64,000 nucleotides of DNA from Roseovarius sp. 217 (GCF_000152845.1 NZ_CH902585.1:75792-139791); one strand, 5' to 3'. Counted from the stretch's first letter, positions 26,760-35,616 are shown. Notes: generated by a model not told the origin, from the letters alone. Program-made: numbers and translations.

Positions 26760-29165
26760 ATGACTTCGACATCCAAACTGTCGCCCGCCGCAATGACCAC
26801 AGCCAGCGATGCCGCCGCGCGCGCCATTCCGCCGGTCTGGCCTTTGGCCTCTTCTGTCGCTGTGAACCCCTTTCTGGGCCAAACGGACGAAACGCTTGCA
26901 CAGGTCGGCGCTCGGTTGGGCCGCGTCGGCGGCGTGCCCGTCACGATGCCGCGGGCACATTACGCAGCCCTGATCGCGGATGGTACGATCACCGACGCCG
27001 ATATCGCGGCCGCACTTGAGACGCTGGAGGACGGCCACGCACCAGATCTGGCGCACATCAAACAGGGGGCCGCGACCCCGACACGCGCGCTTGCACCGCA
27101 ACCCACCCTTGCGGATCTGGCTGCCAAAGTGTCGGGCATAGATTGGCCCGGCATTCTGGCGGACCGGATCGGCCAATGGGCAGCGGGCTATTTTGATCAG
27201 GGGCAGGCGCTTTGGGCGGCACCACGCAGGCGTAGTGCGTATGATGCATGGCGGCAGAATGCGACCCATGACCTGACACCCGAAATTGTTGGACTGACCG
27301 GCTTTGCCCAATTCGTGAGCGAAACCCCCGACACAGCGGAAGAAGCCCGCGCCCGCGCTGCCAGCCATTTGGGCCTGACCGAAGACATGCTGGACACCTA
27401 TCTGCATCAGCTCTTGTTCACGCTGGGCGGTTGGGCGCAGGTCGCACGCTACCATCTGTGGCAGGCGGAACTGGCAGGCGGGACGGACCAGACCATCACC
27501 GACCTGCTGACGATCCGGTTGCTGTGGGAAGAAGCGCTGTTCGCGCAGTACAAAGACCAGCTTGGCGATACGTGGGAGCGTGTCAAAACTGCGCACGCCG
27601 AACCTGTCATTGCTGACCGTGATCTGACGATCAACGCTATTTTGCAAGAAGCATGGGAACATGCGGTGCAGCGTGAACTGGCCGCAACCTTCGCCGCTCC
27701 AACAACTGCATCCGTACAGGACCGGCCCGCACTGCAGGCCGCCTTTTGCATCGACGTGCGCTCCGAAGTGTTCCGCCGTGCGCTAGAGGCGGTGAACCCG
27801 GAGATCCGGACGCTGGGCTTTGCGGGCTTTTTCGGGCTGACCGCATCGCACAAGGGCTTTGCCTCGGATGTGGATGAATTGCGGCTCCCGGTTCTGTTGA
27901 ACCCCGGCGTTACCTCAACCTCCGAAGGCGAGAACGTCAACGCCGCGCAGACCGCACGCTTTAAATCCCGCGCACACCGTGCCTGGGGCCGCTTCAAACT
28001 GGCCGCCGTGTCATCCTTTGCTTTCGTCGAGGCGACAGGGCCGATCTATGCGGGCAAACTGGTCATGGACGCGTTGAACATCGCACCCAAATCTGCTGCC
28101 AATGCACCCGCACCGCGCTTTGATCCGCCCCTGCCACTGGCAGCACAAATCGACGCCGCCGAAACCATCCTGCGCGCCATGTCGCTGACGACGGATTTCG
28201 CGCGTCTGGTTGTTCTGGCGGGGCACGGGGCCAATGTGGTCAACAACCCCTTTGCCAGCGGACTGCACTGCGGTGCCTGCGGCGGTTACGCGGGCGATGT
28301 GAATGCGCGGCTTCTGGCGGGGTTACTCAACAGCGCTGATGTGCGGTCGGGGCTGGCTGATCGCGGCATCGCCATCCCATCAGATACGCACTTTCTGGGC
28401 GCATTACATGACACGACAACCGATGCGATCACGCTGTTCTCAGCCGATCAGCTCTGCGCTGCCCATGCCGCCGACATCGCCCGTGCCAAGGACTGGTTCG
28501 CACAGGCTGGCATCGTGACCCGCTCAGAGCGTGCATTGCGCTTGCCGCGTGCAGATAGCGACGCCGACATCGACCTCCGCAGCCGCGACTGGGCCGAAAC
28601 CCGGCCGGAATGGGCGCTTGCCGGATGCAAGGCCTTCATCGCAGCCCCGCGCCAGCGGACGGCAGGCAAAAGCCTCTCGGGGCGGGCGTTCCTGCATGAT
28701 TATGACTGGCACAAAGACAAGGATTTCGGTGTGCTGGAACTGATCATGACGGCCCCTGTGGTCGTGGCCAGCTGGATCAGTTTGCAATATTACGGCTCGA
28801 CCGTGGCCCCCGATTCATTTGGATCCGGCAACAAGCTCTTGCACAATGTCACCGGCGGAATTGGCGTGGTCGAAGGCAATGGCGGCACCCTGCGTGCAGG
28901 CCTTCCTTGGCAATCGGTGCATGAGGGCGAGAGTTACGCCCATGATCCTTTGCGTCTGTCCGTCTGCATTGAGGCCCCCCATGAGGCGATGACAGACATC
29001 CTGCGTCGGCACGACGGTGTGCGTGCCTTGTTTGATAATCGCTGGCTGTACCTTTTTGCGCTCGATGAGAATGGGCACATTGCCAAGCGTTATACCGGTA
29101 ATCTGGAGTGGTCAGAGATGGTTGGGCCAGTGGGTTGTTCCGGAAAGAACCGGGCCACCGGCTAA
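26760..29165 (+). CDS. dabA: DabA (DUF2309/UPF0753), zinc-dependent CO2-hydrating subunit
   Basis: An 801-residue cytoplasmic protein of the DUF2309 family. The beta-carbonic-anhydrase-like zinc ligands are visible: Cys330 and Asp332 in AAFCIDVRSE, His489 in LAGHGAN and Cys504 in GLHCGACGG. This matches the C-x-D and H-x14-C spacing I recall from Halothiobacillus DabA (C351, D353, H524, C539). The N-terminal AVNPFLGQTDETLAQVGARL is also typical. The AAAGGATTGATCCA leader gives a good ribosome site. With DabB it forms the complex that hydrates CO2 one-way to bicarbonate in the cytoplasm. The last 20 or so residues (after WSEMVG) do not look familiar. Confidence 0.93.
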   Translation: MTSTSKLSPAAMTTASDAAARAIPPVWPLASSVAVNPFLGQTDETLAQVGARLGRVGGVPVTMPRAHYAALIADGTITDADIAAALETLEDGHAPDLAHIKQGAATPTRALAPQPTLADLAAKVSGIDWPGILADRIGQWAAGYFDQGQALWAAPRRRSAYDAWRQNATHDLTPEIVGLTGFAQFVSETPDTAEEARARAASHLGLTEDMLDTYLHQLLFTLGGWAQVARYHLWQAELAGGTDQTITDLLTIRLLWEEALFAQYKDQLGDTWERVKTAHAEPVIADRDLTINAILQEAWEHAVQRELAATFAAPTTASVQDRPALQAAFCIDVRSEVFRRALEAVNPEIRTLGFAGFFGLTASHKGFASDVDELRLPVLLNPGVTSTSEGENVNAAQTARFKSRAHRAWGRFKLAAVSSFAFVEATGPIYAGKLVMDALNIAPKSAANAPAPRFDPPLPLAAQIDAAETILRAMSLTTDFARLVVLAGHGANVVNNPFASGLHCGACGGYAGDVNARLLAGLLNSADVRSGLADRGIAIPSDTHFLGALHDTTTDAITLFSADQLCAAHAADIARAKDWFAQAGIVTRSERALRLPRADSDADIDLRSRDWAETRPEWALAGCKAFIAAPRQRTAGKSLSGRAFLHDYDWHKDKDFGVLELIMTAPVVVASWISLQYYGSTVAPDSFGSGNKLLHNVTGGIGVVEGNGGTLRAGLPWQSVHEGESYAHDPLRLSVCIEAPHEAMTDILRRHDGVRALFDNRWLYLFALDENGHIAKRYTGNLEWSEMVGPVGCSGKNRATG

Positions 29166-29174
29166 GTGGACAGT

Positions 29175-29260
29175 GTTGTTTGATGGCAGGCGTTGGCCGA
29201 AAAACCTGTCATCGAACAACAGCCATTGGATCAAACCCGAAGCGAAGGGTTTGATCCAAT
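29175..29260 (+). terminator. Two tandem hairpins after dabA
   Basis: Hairpin one pairs 29175-29190 with 29205-29220 (14 of 16 bp). Hairpin two pairs 29225-29238 with 29247-29260 in a perfect 14-bp stem (ATTGGATCAAACCC) with an 8-base loop. They start 10 bp after the dabA stop. No T-run follows either. They may end or stabilise the dabBA message, or be remains of a small inverted-repeat element. Confidence 0.5.
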
Positions 29261-29913
29261 GCAGTCACACCATTGGGGGGCCTTCGATCCACCCATGACG
29301 TGTGCGCTTTTCGGATAGCAGCCCTTCGCGCCTTTTGCAGCATCTTGCACAATGGGCTGATTTTGTTGAAAAACTATTCCTTGATCGGAGGGCAAGTCGC
29401 TGATTCAATTCCTGTAGTGAACGGGAGGATTAGCAATGCTGGGACCAAAGCAGGAAGCGCAGGCGGCGCTGTTTTACGAGTTCTCGCTGGAAGACCACGT
29501 CCCTCAAGATCACCTGCTGCGCTCCATTGATCGGTTTGTCGATTTGAGCACTATCCGTGCACATCTGGCGGGCTTCTACAGCCATACTGGTCGCCCTTCT
29601 ATTGATCCCGAGCTGCTCATCCGGATGTTGTTGGTGGGGTATTGCTTCGGCATTCGATCTGAACGCCGCCTTTGCGAAGAGGTCCATTTGAACCTGGCAT
29701 ATAGGTGGTTCTGTCGCCTTGATCTGAATGATCGCATCCCGGATCACTCTACCTTTTCAAAGAACCGGCACGGCCGGTTCCGCGAGAGTGGTCTTTTGCG
29801 CCATGTGTTCGTGATGACCGTTGCACGCTGTATGCAGGAAGGGCTTGTCGGCGGTCAGGGCTTTGCAGTGGATGCCAGCTTGATCAGCGCTGATGTTCAG
29901 AAGCAGAATTCTA

Positions 29914-30758
29914 GGCAGCACACTCATTAATTCTTGTTTAGAAGCATAAGTTTGTGATTCACTCTCGCACAAAACTGGGCGGGAGAATGCAAATGGCGCG
30001 ATCAGATATGAGCGATCTGGAATGGGAGTTCATCAAAGCTGTCTTGCCCAACAAAACACGTGGCAAGAAGCGGGTTGATGACCGCCGCGTGATCAACGGC
30101 ATTTTCTACGTCCTGCGCACCGGCATCCCTTGGGCTGATCTACCAGAGCAATACGGCCCACCGACCACGGTCTACAACCGCTTCAACCGGTGGAGCTATG
30201 CAGGCCACTGGGACCGGATCATGGAGGCCATCGCCGACGCGCATAACGTTGACATGGTGATGGTCGACGGGACCAGCGTGCGTGCGCATCATTCCGCCAC
30301 CACGCTCAAAAAAAGACCCACGCCGCTGTTTAGGTCGTTCACGGGGCGGATTAGGGACGAAAATACATGCACTTACCAATCAGGATGGGCTGCCGATCCG
30401 ATATGAATTGACACCCGGTCAAGCCCATGACGCGCCGCCGTGCAAGACGCTACTGGACAACTTGCAACCTGGACAACATGTGCTCGCGGATAAAGCATAT
30501 GACGCAGACTGGATCAGGGATATGATCTGGGAACAGGGGGCTATCGACGTGATCCCTCCCAAGGCCAACCGTAAACTACCCGCCGAATTTGATGCTGAAA
30601 TCTACCGGGAACGCAACAAAATCGAGCGCTTCTTTGGCAGGCTGAAAGCCTCGTTCCGCCGTATCGCAACCCGATACGAGAAGACCTCACGCAATTTCCT
30701 GTCGATGATCAAACTGGCATCGATCAGGCTGTGGATCGAGTTTTATGAGTCGGCTGCC
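29914..30758 (+). mobile_element. IS5-family (IS427-group) insertion sequence
   Basis: An 845-bp element with terminal repeats GGCAGCACACTCATTAA (left) and GGCAGCCGACTCATAAA (right, reversed). The flanks carry the duplication TA; counting one base of each end as target gives CTAG, and the two readings cannot be separated. Size, ends and the two overlapping reading frames fit the IS427 group. Confidence 0.88.
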
Positions 30759-30761
30759 TAG
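29987..30761 (+). CDS. IS5-family transposase, made by frameshifting between two frames
   Basis: Frame A (from ATG 29987 or 29993 to 30406) holds MSDLEWEFIKAVLP, RRVINGIFYVLRTGIPWADL and DMVMVDGTSVRAHHSA (first catalytic Asp). Frame B (to 30761) holds SRGGLGTKIHALTNQDGLPI, VLADKAYDADWIRDMI (second Asp) and NKIERFFGRLKASFRR (catalytic Glu). They overlap, and a run of seven A at 30308-30314 (CAAAAAAAG) lies where the switch must occur, as expected for programmed frameshifting in this group. The stop codon TAG uses the TA of the duplicated target. The element may be active. Confidence 0.85.
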
Positions 30762-31793
30762 CAACCCCGAAGACTGGGCGGCCCGCGAGGCTGCTCCCAA
30801 TGACGCGCCACGCGCGGTGCGCGAATATCTCGACGTTCTGGACGATGAGGCCTTCGGCGCAGCCAGCGAAGTGAAGCCCAAGTTCACTGCACACGCCGAT
30901 CCTGCCAGCCAATGGACGGCAGCGCGCAAAGGTCCCGCTTTCTTTGCCTATTCCGATAATTACCTGATCGATACGGATCACGGGATCATTATGGATGTAG
31001 ATGCCAGCCGTTCGATCCGGCAGGCCGAAGTGGGTGCAATGCGCAAGATGATCGACCGGACTGAAGAACGCTTTGGGCTGAAGCCCGATTGGGTCGCTGC
31101 GGACACTGCATATGGCTCATCCGACAATCTGGTCTGGTTGACTCTCAAGCGGAAGATCCTCCCGTTCATCCCTGTCGTTGACCATTCAAAGCGCAAGGAT
31201 GGCACTTGGTCACGATCCGACTTCACCTGGGACGAAGATAATGACCAGTACATCTGCCCGGAAGGCAAAGAGCTTCGTCATACCCGGCGGAACTACTCGG
31301 ACCCCGCCCGAAATGCTCCAGGCTTGAAAGCGAAAAACTACGGCGCTCTCAAATCCGATTGCCAGAACTGCCCGTCAAAAGCCAAATGCTGCCCCAACAC
31401 AGACACCCGTCGTATCCGCCGCGAGGAATACGAAATTGTTCGGGACTTCGCGCGGTACTGCGTTGCTTCCGAATACAACCCGACGGCCCAGAAGCGCCGA
31501 AAGAAGGTCGAGATGCTGTTCGCACATCTCAAACGCATCCTCGGCTTGGGCAGGCTACGATTGCGAGGCCCATGCGGCGTCCAAGATGAATTTACACTCG
31601 CAGCAACCGCCCAAAACCTCCGGAAACTGGCAAAACTCAAGCCACTGATGCCCGCCACCGGCTAAGAACAGGACCAGACACCGGTCGTTCAACAAAATCA
31701 GCACAGTAGCTCAACGCGGAACATCAAATCCAACGACTTTTTCAACAAAATCAGCTCTCACCTTCCGTTCTCCGCTTCGCGGCAATGGGATAG

Positions 31794-32732
31794 TCAGGCG
31801 GCCTTGGCGCTACCCCCTGCCCTGCCCGCCTCAGATCCTGCGATCAGGTAGTCGCAGGCGCGCTGCGCATCCGCGGCGTGCTTGAAAATCGCGCCCTTGT
31901 CCGACCGCAGCACGCGCAACCAGTTATGCAGATAAGCCGCATTCATCTCGAGCGTATGCGCCGTGAAGCCGAGCGTCTGACCCAGAAACACCGAGGTCAA
32001 TTCCGCGACGATCTCCTCGCGCGCGTACGAGGTGTTGCCGAACTTCGAGAATCCAAAATCGCGGTTCAGCCGATGCGGGGCTTTCGTGGCATGAGCAAGC
32101 TCATGTGCCCAGACCCCGTAGAAATTGCGCGGGTCCTGAAACCGTTTGATGGATGGCATGTAAACCTTGTCCACGGGGGGCAGGTAGTAGGCTTCTGTCC
32201 CCGTGAAGACGGTCGTGATGTCGATCGCGTCAAAAAACACCTGCATATGCGGGATGGGCTCGGACGGCGGATGTTCAGGCGCTGGCTCAGGGTCGGGGTA
32301 GAAGCTGTCGCGCAGGCCTTCGATCTGGCAGGCATTGAACACGCGGTAGGATTTCTGGAAGCGGAAGATCCGGGCATCCTCTGAGCGATCATCGCCATCG
32401 CTACGGTCGTCTTCCCTATCGGCGTCTTTCCGACTTTGGCCATAATACACCACGACGGAGGACTTCTCGCCCTTGCGCACCTTGGCGCCCAGGGCATTGG
32501 CCTGTGGAATGGTCATCCAGAAGGGCGAGCTGTGGCCCGCCATCACCGTCCGCATGGTCAGCAAGAAGTTGTTGACCCCCTGGTACGCGTCGCCGTTGTG
32601 CCTAAGGGGACGAGAGCTGCCACCTGCGGTCCATGGCTTGCGCCACGGCAGGACGCCGCGCTCGATGATGCGGATGATTTCGTTGGTGATGACCTCGGAG
32701 GCATCGAATTTGGGCGTGCGGGATCTGGCCAT
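31794..32732 (-). CDS. ardC: ArdC-family antirestriction protein
   Basis: A 312-residue protein. The N-terminal ArdC domain (about residues 10-140) binds single-stranded DNA in this family (EVITNEIIRIIERGVLPWRK, LRHNGDAYQGVNNFLL, VRKGEKSSVVVYYG, YRVFNACQIEGL). The C-terminal half is a zinc metallopeptidase with the HExxH-type motif WAHELAHAT (about residue 210) and a downstream glutamate (AREEIVAELTS). ArdC proteins protect incoming plasmid DNA from restriction. A poorly conserved acidic insert (DREDDRSDGDDRSED) lies near residue 110. Confidence 0.9.
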   Translation of the reverse strand: MARSRTPKFDASEVITNEIIRIIERGVLPWRKPWTAGGSSRPLRHNGDAYQGVNNFLLTMRTVMAGHSSPFWMTIPQANALGAKVRKGEKSSVVVYYGQSRKDADREDDRSDGDDRSEDARIFRFQKSYRVFNACQIEGLRDSFYPDPEPAPEHPPSEPIPHMQVFFDAIDITTVFTGTEAYYLPPVDKVYMPSIKRFQDPRNFYGVWAHELAHATKAPHRLNRDFGFSKFGNTSYAREEIVAELTSVFLGQTLGFTAHTLEMNAAYLHNWLRVLRSDKGAIFKHAADAQRACDYLIAGSEAGRAGGSAKAA

Positions 32733-32772
32733 GGCTGGCGTCCTTTAGTGTGGTGGTGAGAGAGAATGGGGA

Positions 32773-33243
32773 TCAGGTTGACTGACGGGGCCTTGGATCG
32801 TTTGCGATCCTCGCGCCGAGCCCTTCAACCATGTCGATGTAGGTGGTCAGTGAGACGGAACTGCCGGGACCAAAAGGTTCAGGATCGACTGTTCCGTCTC
32901 GTGTCACCCGTGGAAGATTCGCGAAGGCGATGACATCGGTGACGGGTCGGATATCGATGAACGGGGTCCCTCGTGCGAGCGCAAGAGTGGCCAGAGCGAA
33001 CTGTTCGATCGATGCTAAACTTGACACGGTTGTCCAACCGCGATGGATGAACGTCCCACCCTCTCCGCAGATCACATGCGCGCTCGGCAATGTCGCCGCC
33101 TGCCTTAGATAGCCGAGATCGCGCAGGACAGTCTCCCGCTCGAGCCGCTGTGCCTGCCCCGTCTGGCCGGATCGGCGTAGTTCCTTATGTCGCCACCACG
33201 AGGCAGCGGTTGGGCGCAGCACGCGCAAGACACCTATTTGCAT
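32773..33243 (-). CDS. Hypothetical plasmid protein
   Basis: A 156-residue protein with no family that I recognise. The start at 33243 (MQIGVLRVLRPTAASWWRHK) follows AAAGG at good spacing; an in-frame ATG at 33258 lacks a ribosome site. The middle has CGEGGTFIHRGWTTVSSLASIEQF and a loop VTDVIAFANLPRV. It is preceded by a variant of the shared motif seen before the other housekeeping genes, which suggests it is regulated with them. Confidence 0.55.
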   Translation of the reverse strand: MQIGVLRVLRPTAASWWRHKELRRSGQTGQAQRLERETVLRDLGYLRQAATLPSAHVICGEGGTFIHRGWTTVSSLASIEQFALATLALARGTPFIDIRPVTDVIAFANLPRVTRDGTVDPEPFGPGSSVSLTTYIDMVEGLGARIANDPRPRQST

Positions 33244-33324
33244 CGGAATGCCTTTCATCAGGAAAGACAGACCGGAATCCGGCCCGGACCCATCTGAGGG
33301 ACCCCAAAGGCCCTCATCCGTCAG

Positions 33325-33366
33325 TCACAAAACCCGAAGGACACTTTCACTTTCTGTTGGACAAAC
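33325..33366 (-). promoter_or_regulatory. Shared upstream motif, divergent copy
   Basis: The minus strand reads AGAAAGTGAAAGTGTCCTTCG. It keeps the AAAGTG half and the CTT but not the full palindrome. It lies about 90 bp before the 156-residue gene. The rest of the interval up to 33640 is AT-rich and without a gene. Confidence 0.3.
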
Positions 33367-33642
33367 TAGGCCAAGGTAACAGCCAAGGGCCCGATAAAAT
33401 CGGCCGACTCTTATGATCTCATGCTATACGTTCCAGTCGCGATCCAAGATCGGCAACCCCTGCCCGAAAGTCGCAAACCTTGCAATGTTATCAAATACTT
33501 ATCTTGTTTTTTATCGGCAAAGAGCCGCGCATTGGCCACATTAAAGGCTCAAAAATCAGGATTTCCGACGCTCAAAGCAACGCAGGGTCACGAGTACAAA
33601 TGGGAAACGGAGGCGTAGAGCCTCATGCCAACTTGCATTTCA

Positions 33643-33667
33643 GCAATATTGCCGCTATATGACGTCA
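33643..33667 (+). promoter_or_regulatory. Palindromes ahead of the Xre-RES pair
   Basis: Two perfect short palindromes, GCAATATTGC (33643-33652) and TGACGTCA (33660-33667), lie 24-48 bp before the antitoxin start. Xre-type antitoxins bind palindromic operators, so these are candidate sites. Confidence 0.35.
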
Positions 33668-33690
33668 GTATCACTGTAGGAGTGCAAAAC

Positions 33691-34041
33691 ATGCACATCA
33701 CTAACTTCGCTGAAGCTGGGCAGTTCGAACCCCGCAAGATCGCCGCAACCTTGCGCACTTCGGCTGAGGAAATCGCATTGACCGTGGGCTTGGGCAAAGA
33801 CGCGTTACAGAGGCGAGCCCGCATCAGTTCGGACAAGACACAGCGCCGCCTGCGCGAACTGGTAGAGGTGCTGAACAAAGTCGAACCACGCTTTGGATCG
33901 GAACTGATGGCCTATGCGTGGTACCGGTCAGAGCCCCTACCCGGGTTTGACGGCCGGACTGCCATGCAGCTCGTTCAGGAAGGCAAAGCACAGCAGGTTC
34001 TGGAATACATCGACGCAGTCGACGCAGGCGTCTTCGCCTGA
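33691..34041 (+). CDS. Xre/MbcA/ParS-type antitoxin of a RES toxin
   Basis: A 116-residue protein with an N-terminal Xre-like helix-turn-helix (RKIAATLRTSAEEIALTVGL) and a C-terminal MbcA/ParS/Xre toxin-binding domain (LVEVLNKVEPRFGSELMAYAWY, LPGFDGRTAMQLVQEGKAQQ). The start at 33691 follows GTAGGAGTGCAAA; the upstream frame from 33625 is rejected. The stop overlaps the toxin start by one base. It should neutralise and co-repress with the RES toxin. Confidence 0.88.
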   Translation: MHITNFAEAGQFEPRKIAATLRTSAEEIALTVGLGKDALQRRARISSDKTQRRLRELVEVLNKVEPRFGSELMAYAWYRSEPLPGFDGRTAMQLVQEGKAQQVLEYIDAVDAGVFA

Positions 34042-34553
34042 TGCCTCTGAAGGATGGCCGCTACACAGGACCACTCTATCGGGCCCTAAACCCGGTCTAT
34101 GCGCGAGAGCCTCTCTCAGGACGTGGCGCTGAACTCTATGGAGGTCGCTTCAACGCCAAGGGCACCCCTGCCCTCTACACGGCGCTTGATCCCACGACGG
34201 CGCTCAGAGAGGCCAACCAGGTCGGTAGCCTGCAACCCACGATCCTCGTGTCCTACACCGCCGATCTCGGCCCAATTTTCGACACCCGCGATCAGGACGG
34301 ACTAAAGCGATCCGGAATGACAGAGGCCATGCTGACTGACTCAGCATGGCGCAGTAAGATGCTCGACAGCCGATCGGTGCCGACGCAGCATTTCGCCGGC
34401 AGCCTCATCGCTGATGGGTTCGCAGGACTTCTGATCCGGAGTTTTGCCAAGGGCGCGTCGGCGTTGGACTTCAACATCGTGTTGTGGAACTGGACCAGCG
34501 GAAGTGGCGTCCTTAGTGTCGTGGACGACGAAGACCGTCCGTCATGGATGTAA
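34041..34553 (+). CDS. RES-domain toxin (NAD+-degrading type)
   Basis: A 170-residue RES toxin. The three name-giving residues are readable in context: the Arg of YTGPLYRALNP (about residue 14), the Glu of TTALREANQ (about 57) and the Ser of the C-terminal GSGVLSVVDDE region. GGRFNAKGTPALYTALDP is the typical RES core. Characterised RES toxins (MbcT and relatives) degrade NAD+. Its antitoxin is encoded directly upstream with coupled translation. Confidence 0.88.
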   Translation: MPLKDGRYTGPLYRALNPVYAREPLSGRGAELYGGRFNAKGTPALYTALDPTTALREANQVGSLQPTILVSYTADLGPIFDTRDQDGLKRSGMTEAMLTDSAWRSKMLDSRSVPTQHFAGSLIADGFAGLLIRSFAKGASALDFNIVLWNWTSGSGVLSVVDDEDRPSWM

Positions 34554-34877
34554 TCCGCTAGGCCAGAGCTTTCAAATGATGTATCGGGTTGTAGTGCCCG
34601 CCTGGAATATAATACCGGCGCAGCAAACATTCTCAGGCCACTTTGTATACGCTCAACGGAAGGCTTTTTTGTAAGCGACCCTTGAGAAGATCGCGTACTC
34701 GGGGGGCTTAGCGAGTTTTATCACCGCTGTATAGCGGGTTGCATTGATGACAAACGCGCTTCGGATTTGGTCTCTACGGCGTGTCGGCACGGTGCTTTAG
34801 AACAATCTGCGCAGGCAGCTTGCTTTTGTTCCCGTTATGTTCTACGGTGAAAACCAAGCAAGCAAGGGGGATTCCCC
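34554..34877. other. Gap without a supported gene
   Basis: No coding frame or strong hairpin. It must contain the promoter of the following 97-residue gene, whose AAGGGGG ribosome site lies at its right end. Confidence 0.4.
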
Positions 34878-35171
34878 ATGGAAAGCACCACTTACGCCCT
34901 GCCCGCGACGCCAAAGCAGATCGCCTATGCGCGCGCGCTGGCCCTGCGCAACCAGACGCTTTTGCCGTGGAAGGTTCAGCAGGACCGCCGGTCGCTCAGC
35001 GCCTGGATCGACGCACAGGCCAAGATGAACCCGGGCATGCAGGACAGCCGTCCGACATCAAAGCAGGTTGCCTTTGCCGAGCGCCTCGCCCGCATCAAAC
35101 GCCGCGCCGTGCCGGATGAGTGTTTCCGCGACAAGGGGCTGATGTCGAAGTGGATCGACGGGAACAAGTGA
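34878..35171 (+). CDS. Small protein made of two KQ-x2-A repeats
   Basis: A 97-residue protein built from two copies of a unit of about 35 residues: TPKQIAYARALALRNQTLLP ending RRSLSAWID, and TSKQVAFAERLARIKRRAVP ending KGLMSKWID. This pattern (P-T-x-K-Q-x2-Y/F-A, then a D/W-I-D end) resembles short repeats found at the C-terminus of some bacterial topoisomerase-like and plasmid proteins. Function unknown; it is very basic and could bind nucleic acid. An AAGGGGGATTCCCC leader precedes the start. Confidence 0.6.
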   Translation: MESTTYALPATPKQIAYARALALRNQTLLPWKVQQDRRSLSAWIDAQAKMNPGMQDSRPTSKQVAFAERLARIKRRAVPDECFRDKGLMSKWIDGNK

Positions 35172-35199
35172 CTCTGGGCAGACCCTGCGGTGATCGAGA

Positions 35200-35616
35200 C
35201 TACTTCAGCCGATCGACAACGGATGCCCCACCCGACCTGGCAAGCGCGATCAGGTTGGACTGGATCTTGGATGTGAAGACGGCACTGAACGTGCCGATGG
35301 GTGCGCGGTCCTCCCAGACGTAGGACCGCTCCAGAATATCGGTGTTGATCTCGTCCAGCATGACCCATTTACGGACATGGGTTTCCAACCCCACGCGCTG
35401 CGACTCGATCTGGGGCACCTCGATGAACTTGCGCGAGGCCAAGGGAGGCTGCGTCGTGATCGGCAGGATGAACACCACGGTCTCGCCATCGGACTTGGCA
35501 ACAGTGACGGCGATACAGACAAGCCGAGTCTTGCGGCCCTCGGTCTCGCCGGCCAAATGCTCGCGTTTCCACAAGAACGGATAGCGGAAAACCTCTCCAG
35601 CCGCAGGCTTAGTCAT
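35200..35616 (-). CDS. Probable toxin of a Phd-linked toxin-antitoxin pair (PemK-like growth inhibitor)
   Basis: A 138-residue beta-rich protein: GEVFRYPFLWKREHLAGETE, then KTRLVCIAVTVAKSDGETVV and FILPITTQPP, ending with a helix that includes FTSKIQSNLIALARSGG. The pattern fits the PemK/MazF-like fold of annotated 'growth inhibitor' proteins found beside Phd-type antitoxins, but catalytic residues cannot be assigned by eye. Its start overlaps the antitoxin stop by 8 bp, and the antitoxin comes first, as usual. Confidence 0.65.
   Translation of the reverse strand: MTKPAAGEVFRYPFLWKREHLAGETEGRKTRLVCIAVTVAKSDGETVVFILPITTQPPLASRKFIEVPQIESQRVGLETHVRKWVMLDEINTDILERSYVWEDRAPIGTFSAVFTSKIQSNLIALARSGGASVVDRLK

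Larger units (their letters stand above)
29436..31665 (+). pseudogene. IS1182-family transposase split by an IS5-family insertion
   Basis: The N-terminal part begins at 29436 (MLGPKQEAQAALFYEFSLED) and contains RPSIDPELLIRMLLVGYCF and DHSTFSKNRHGRF. The C-terminal part resumes after the insertion and runs to 31665, with DTDHGIIMDVDASRS, VAADTAYGSSDNLVWL and a Cys-rich C-terminal segment (CQNCPSKAKCCPN). Joining the flanks at 29913/30761 restores an uninterrupted frame reading QKQNSSNPEDWAA, so the transposase was intact until the insertion. Confidence 0.88.
29356..31755 (+). mobile_element. IS1182-family element, interrupted by an IS5-family element
   Basis: The 18-bp terminal inverted repeats GCTGATTTTGTTGAAAAA lie at 29356-29373 and, reversed, at 31738-31755. 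Removing the inserted IS5 element leaves about 1.55 kb, a normal IS1182-like size. A second partial copy of the right end (TTCAACAAAATCAGC, 31688-31702) lies 53 bp inside. No clear target duplication flanks it. It sits about 190 bp after dabA and does not touch that gene. Confidence 0.8.
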
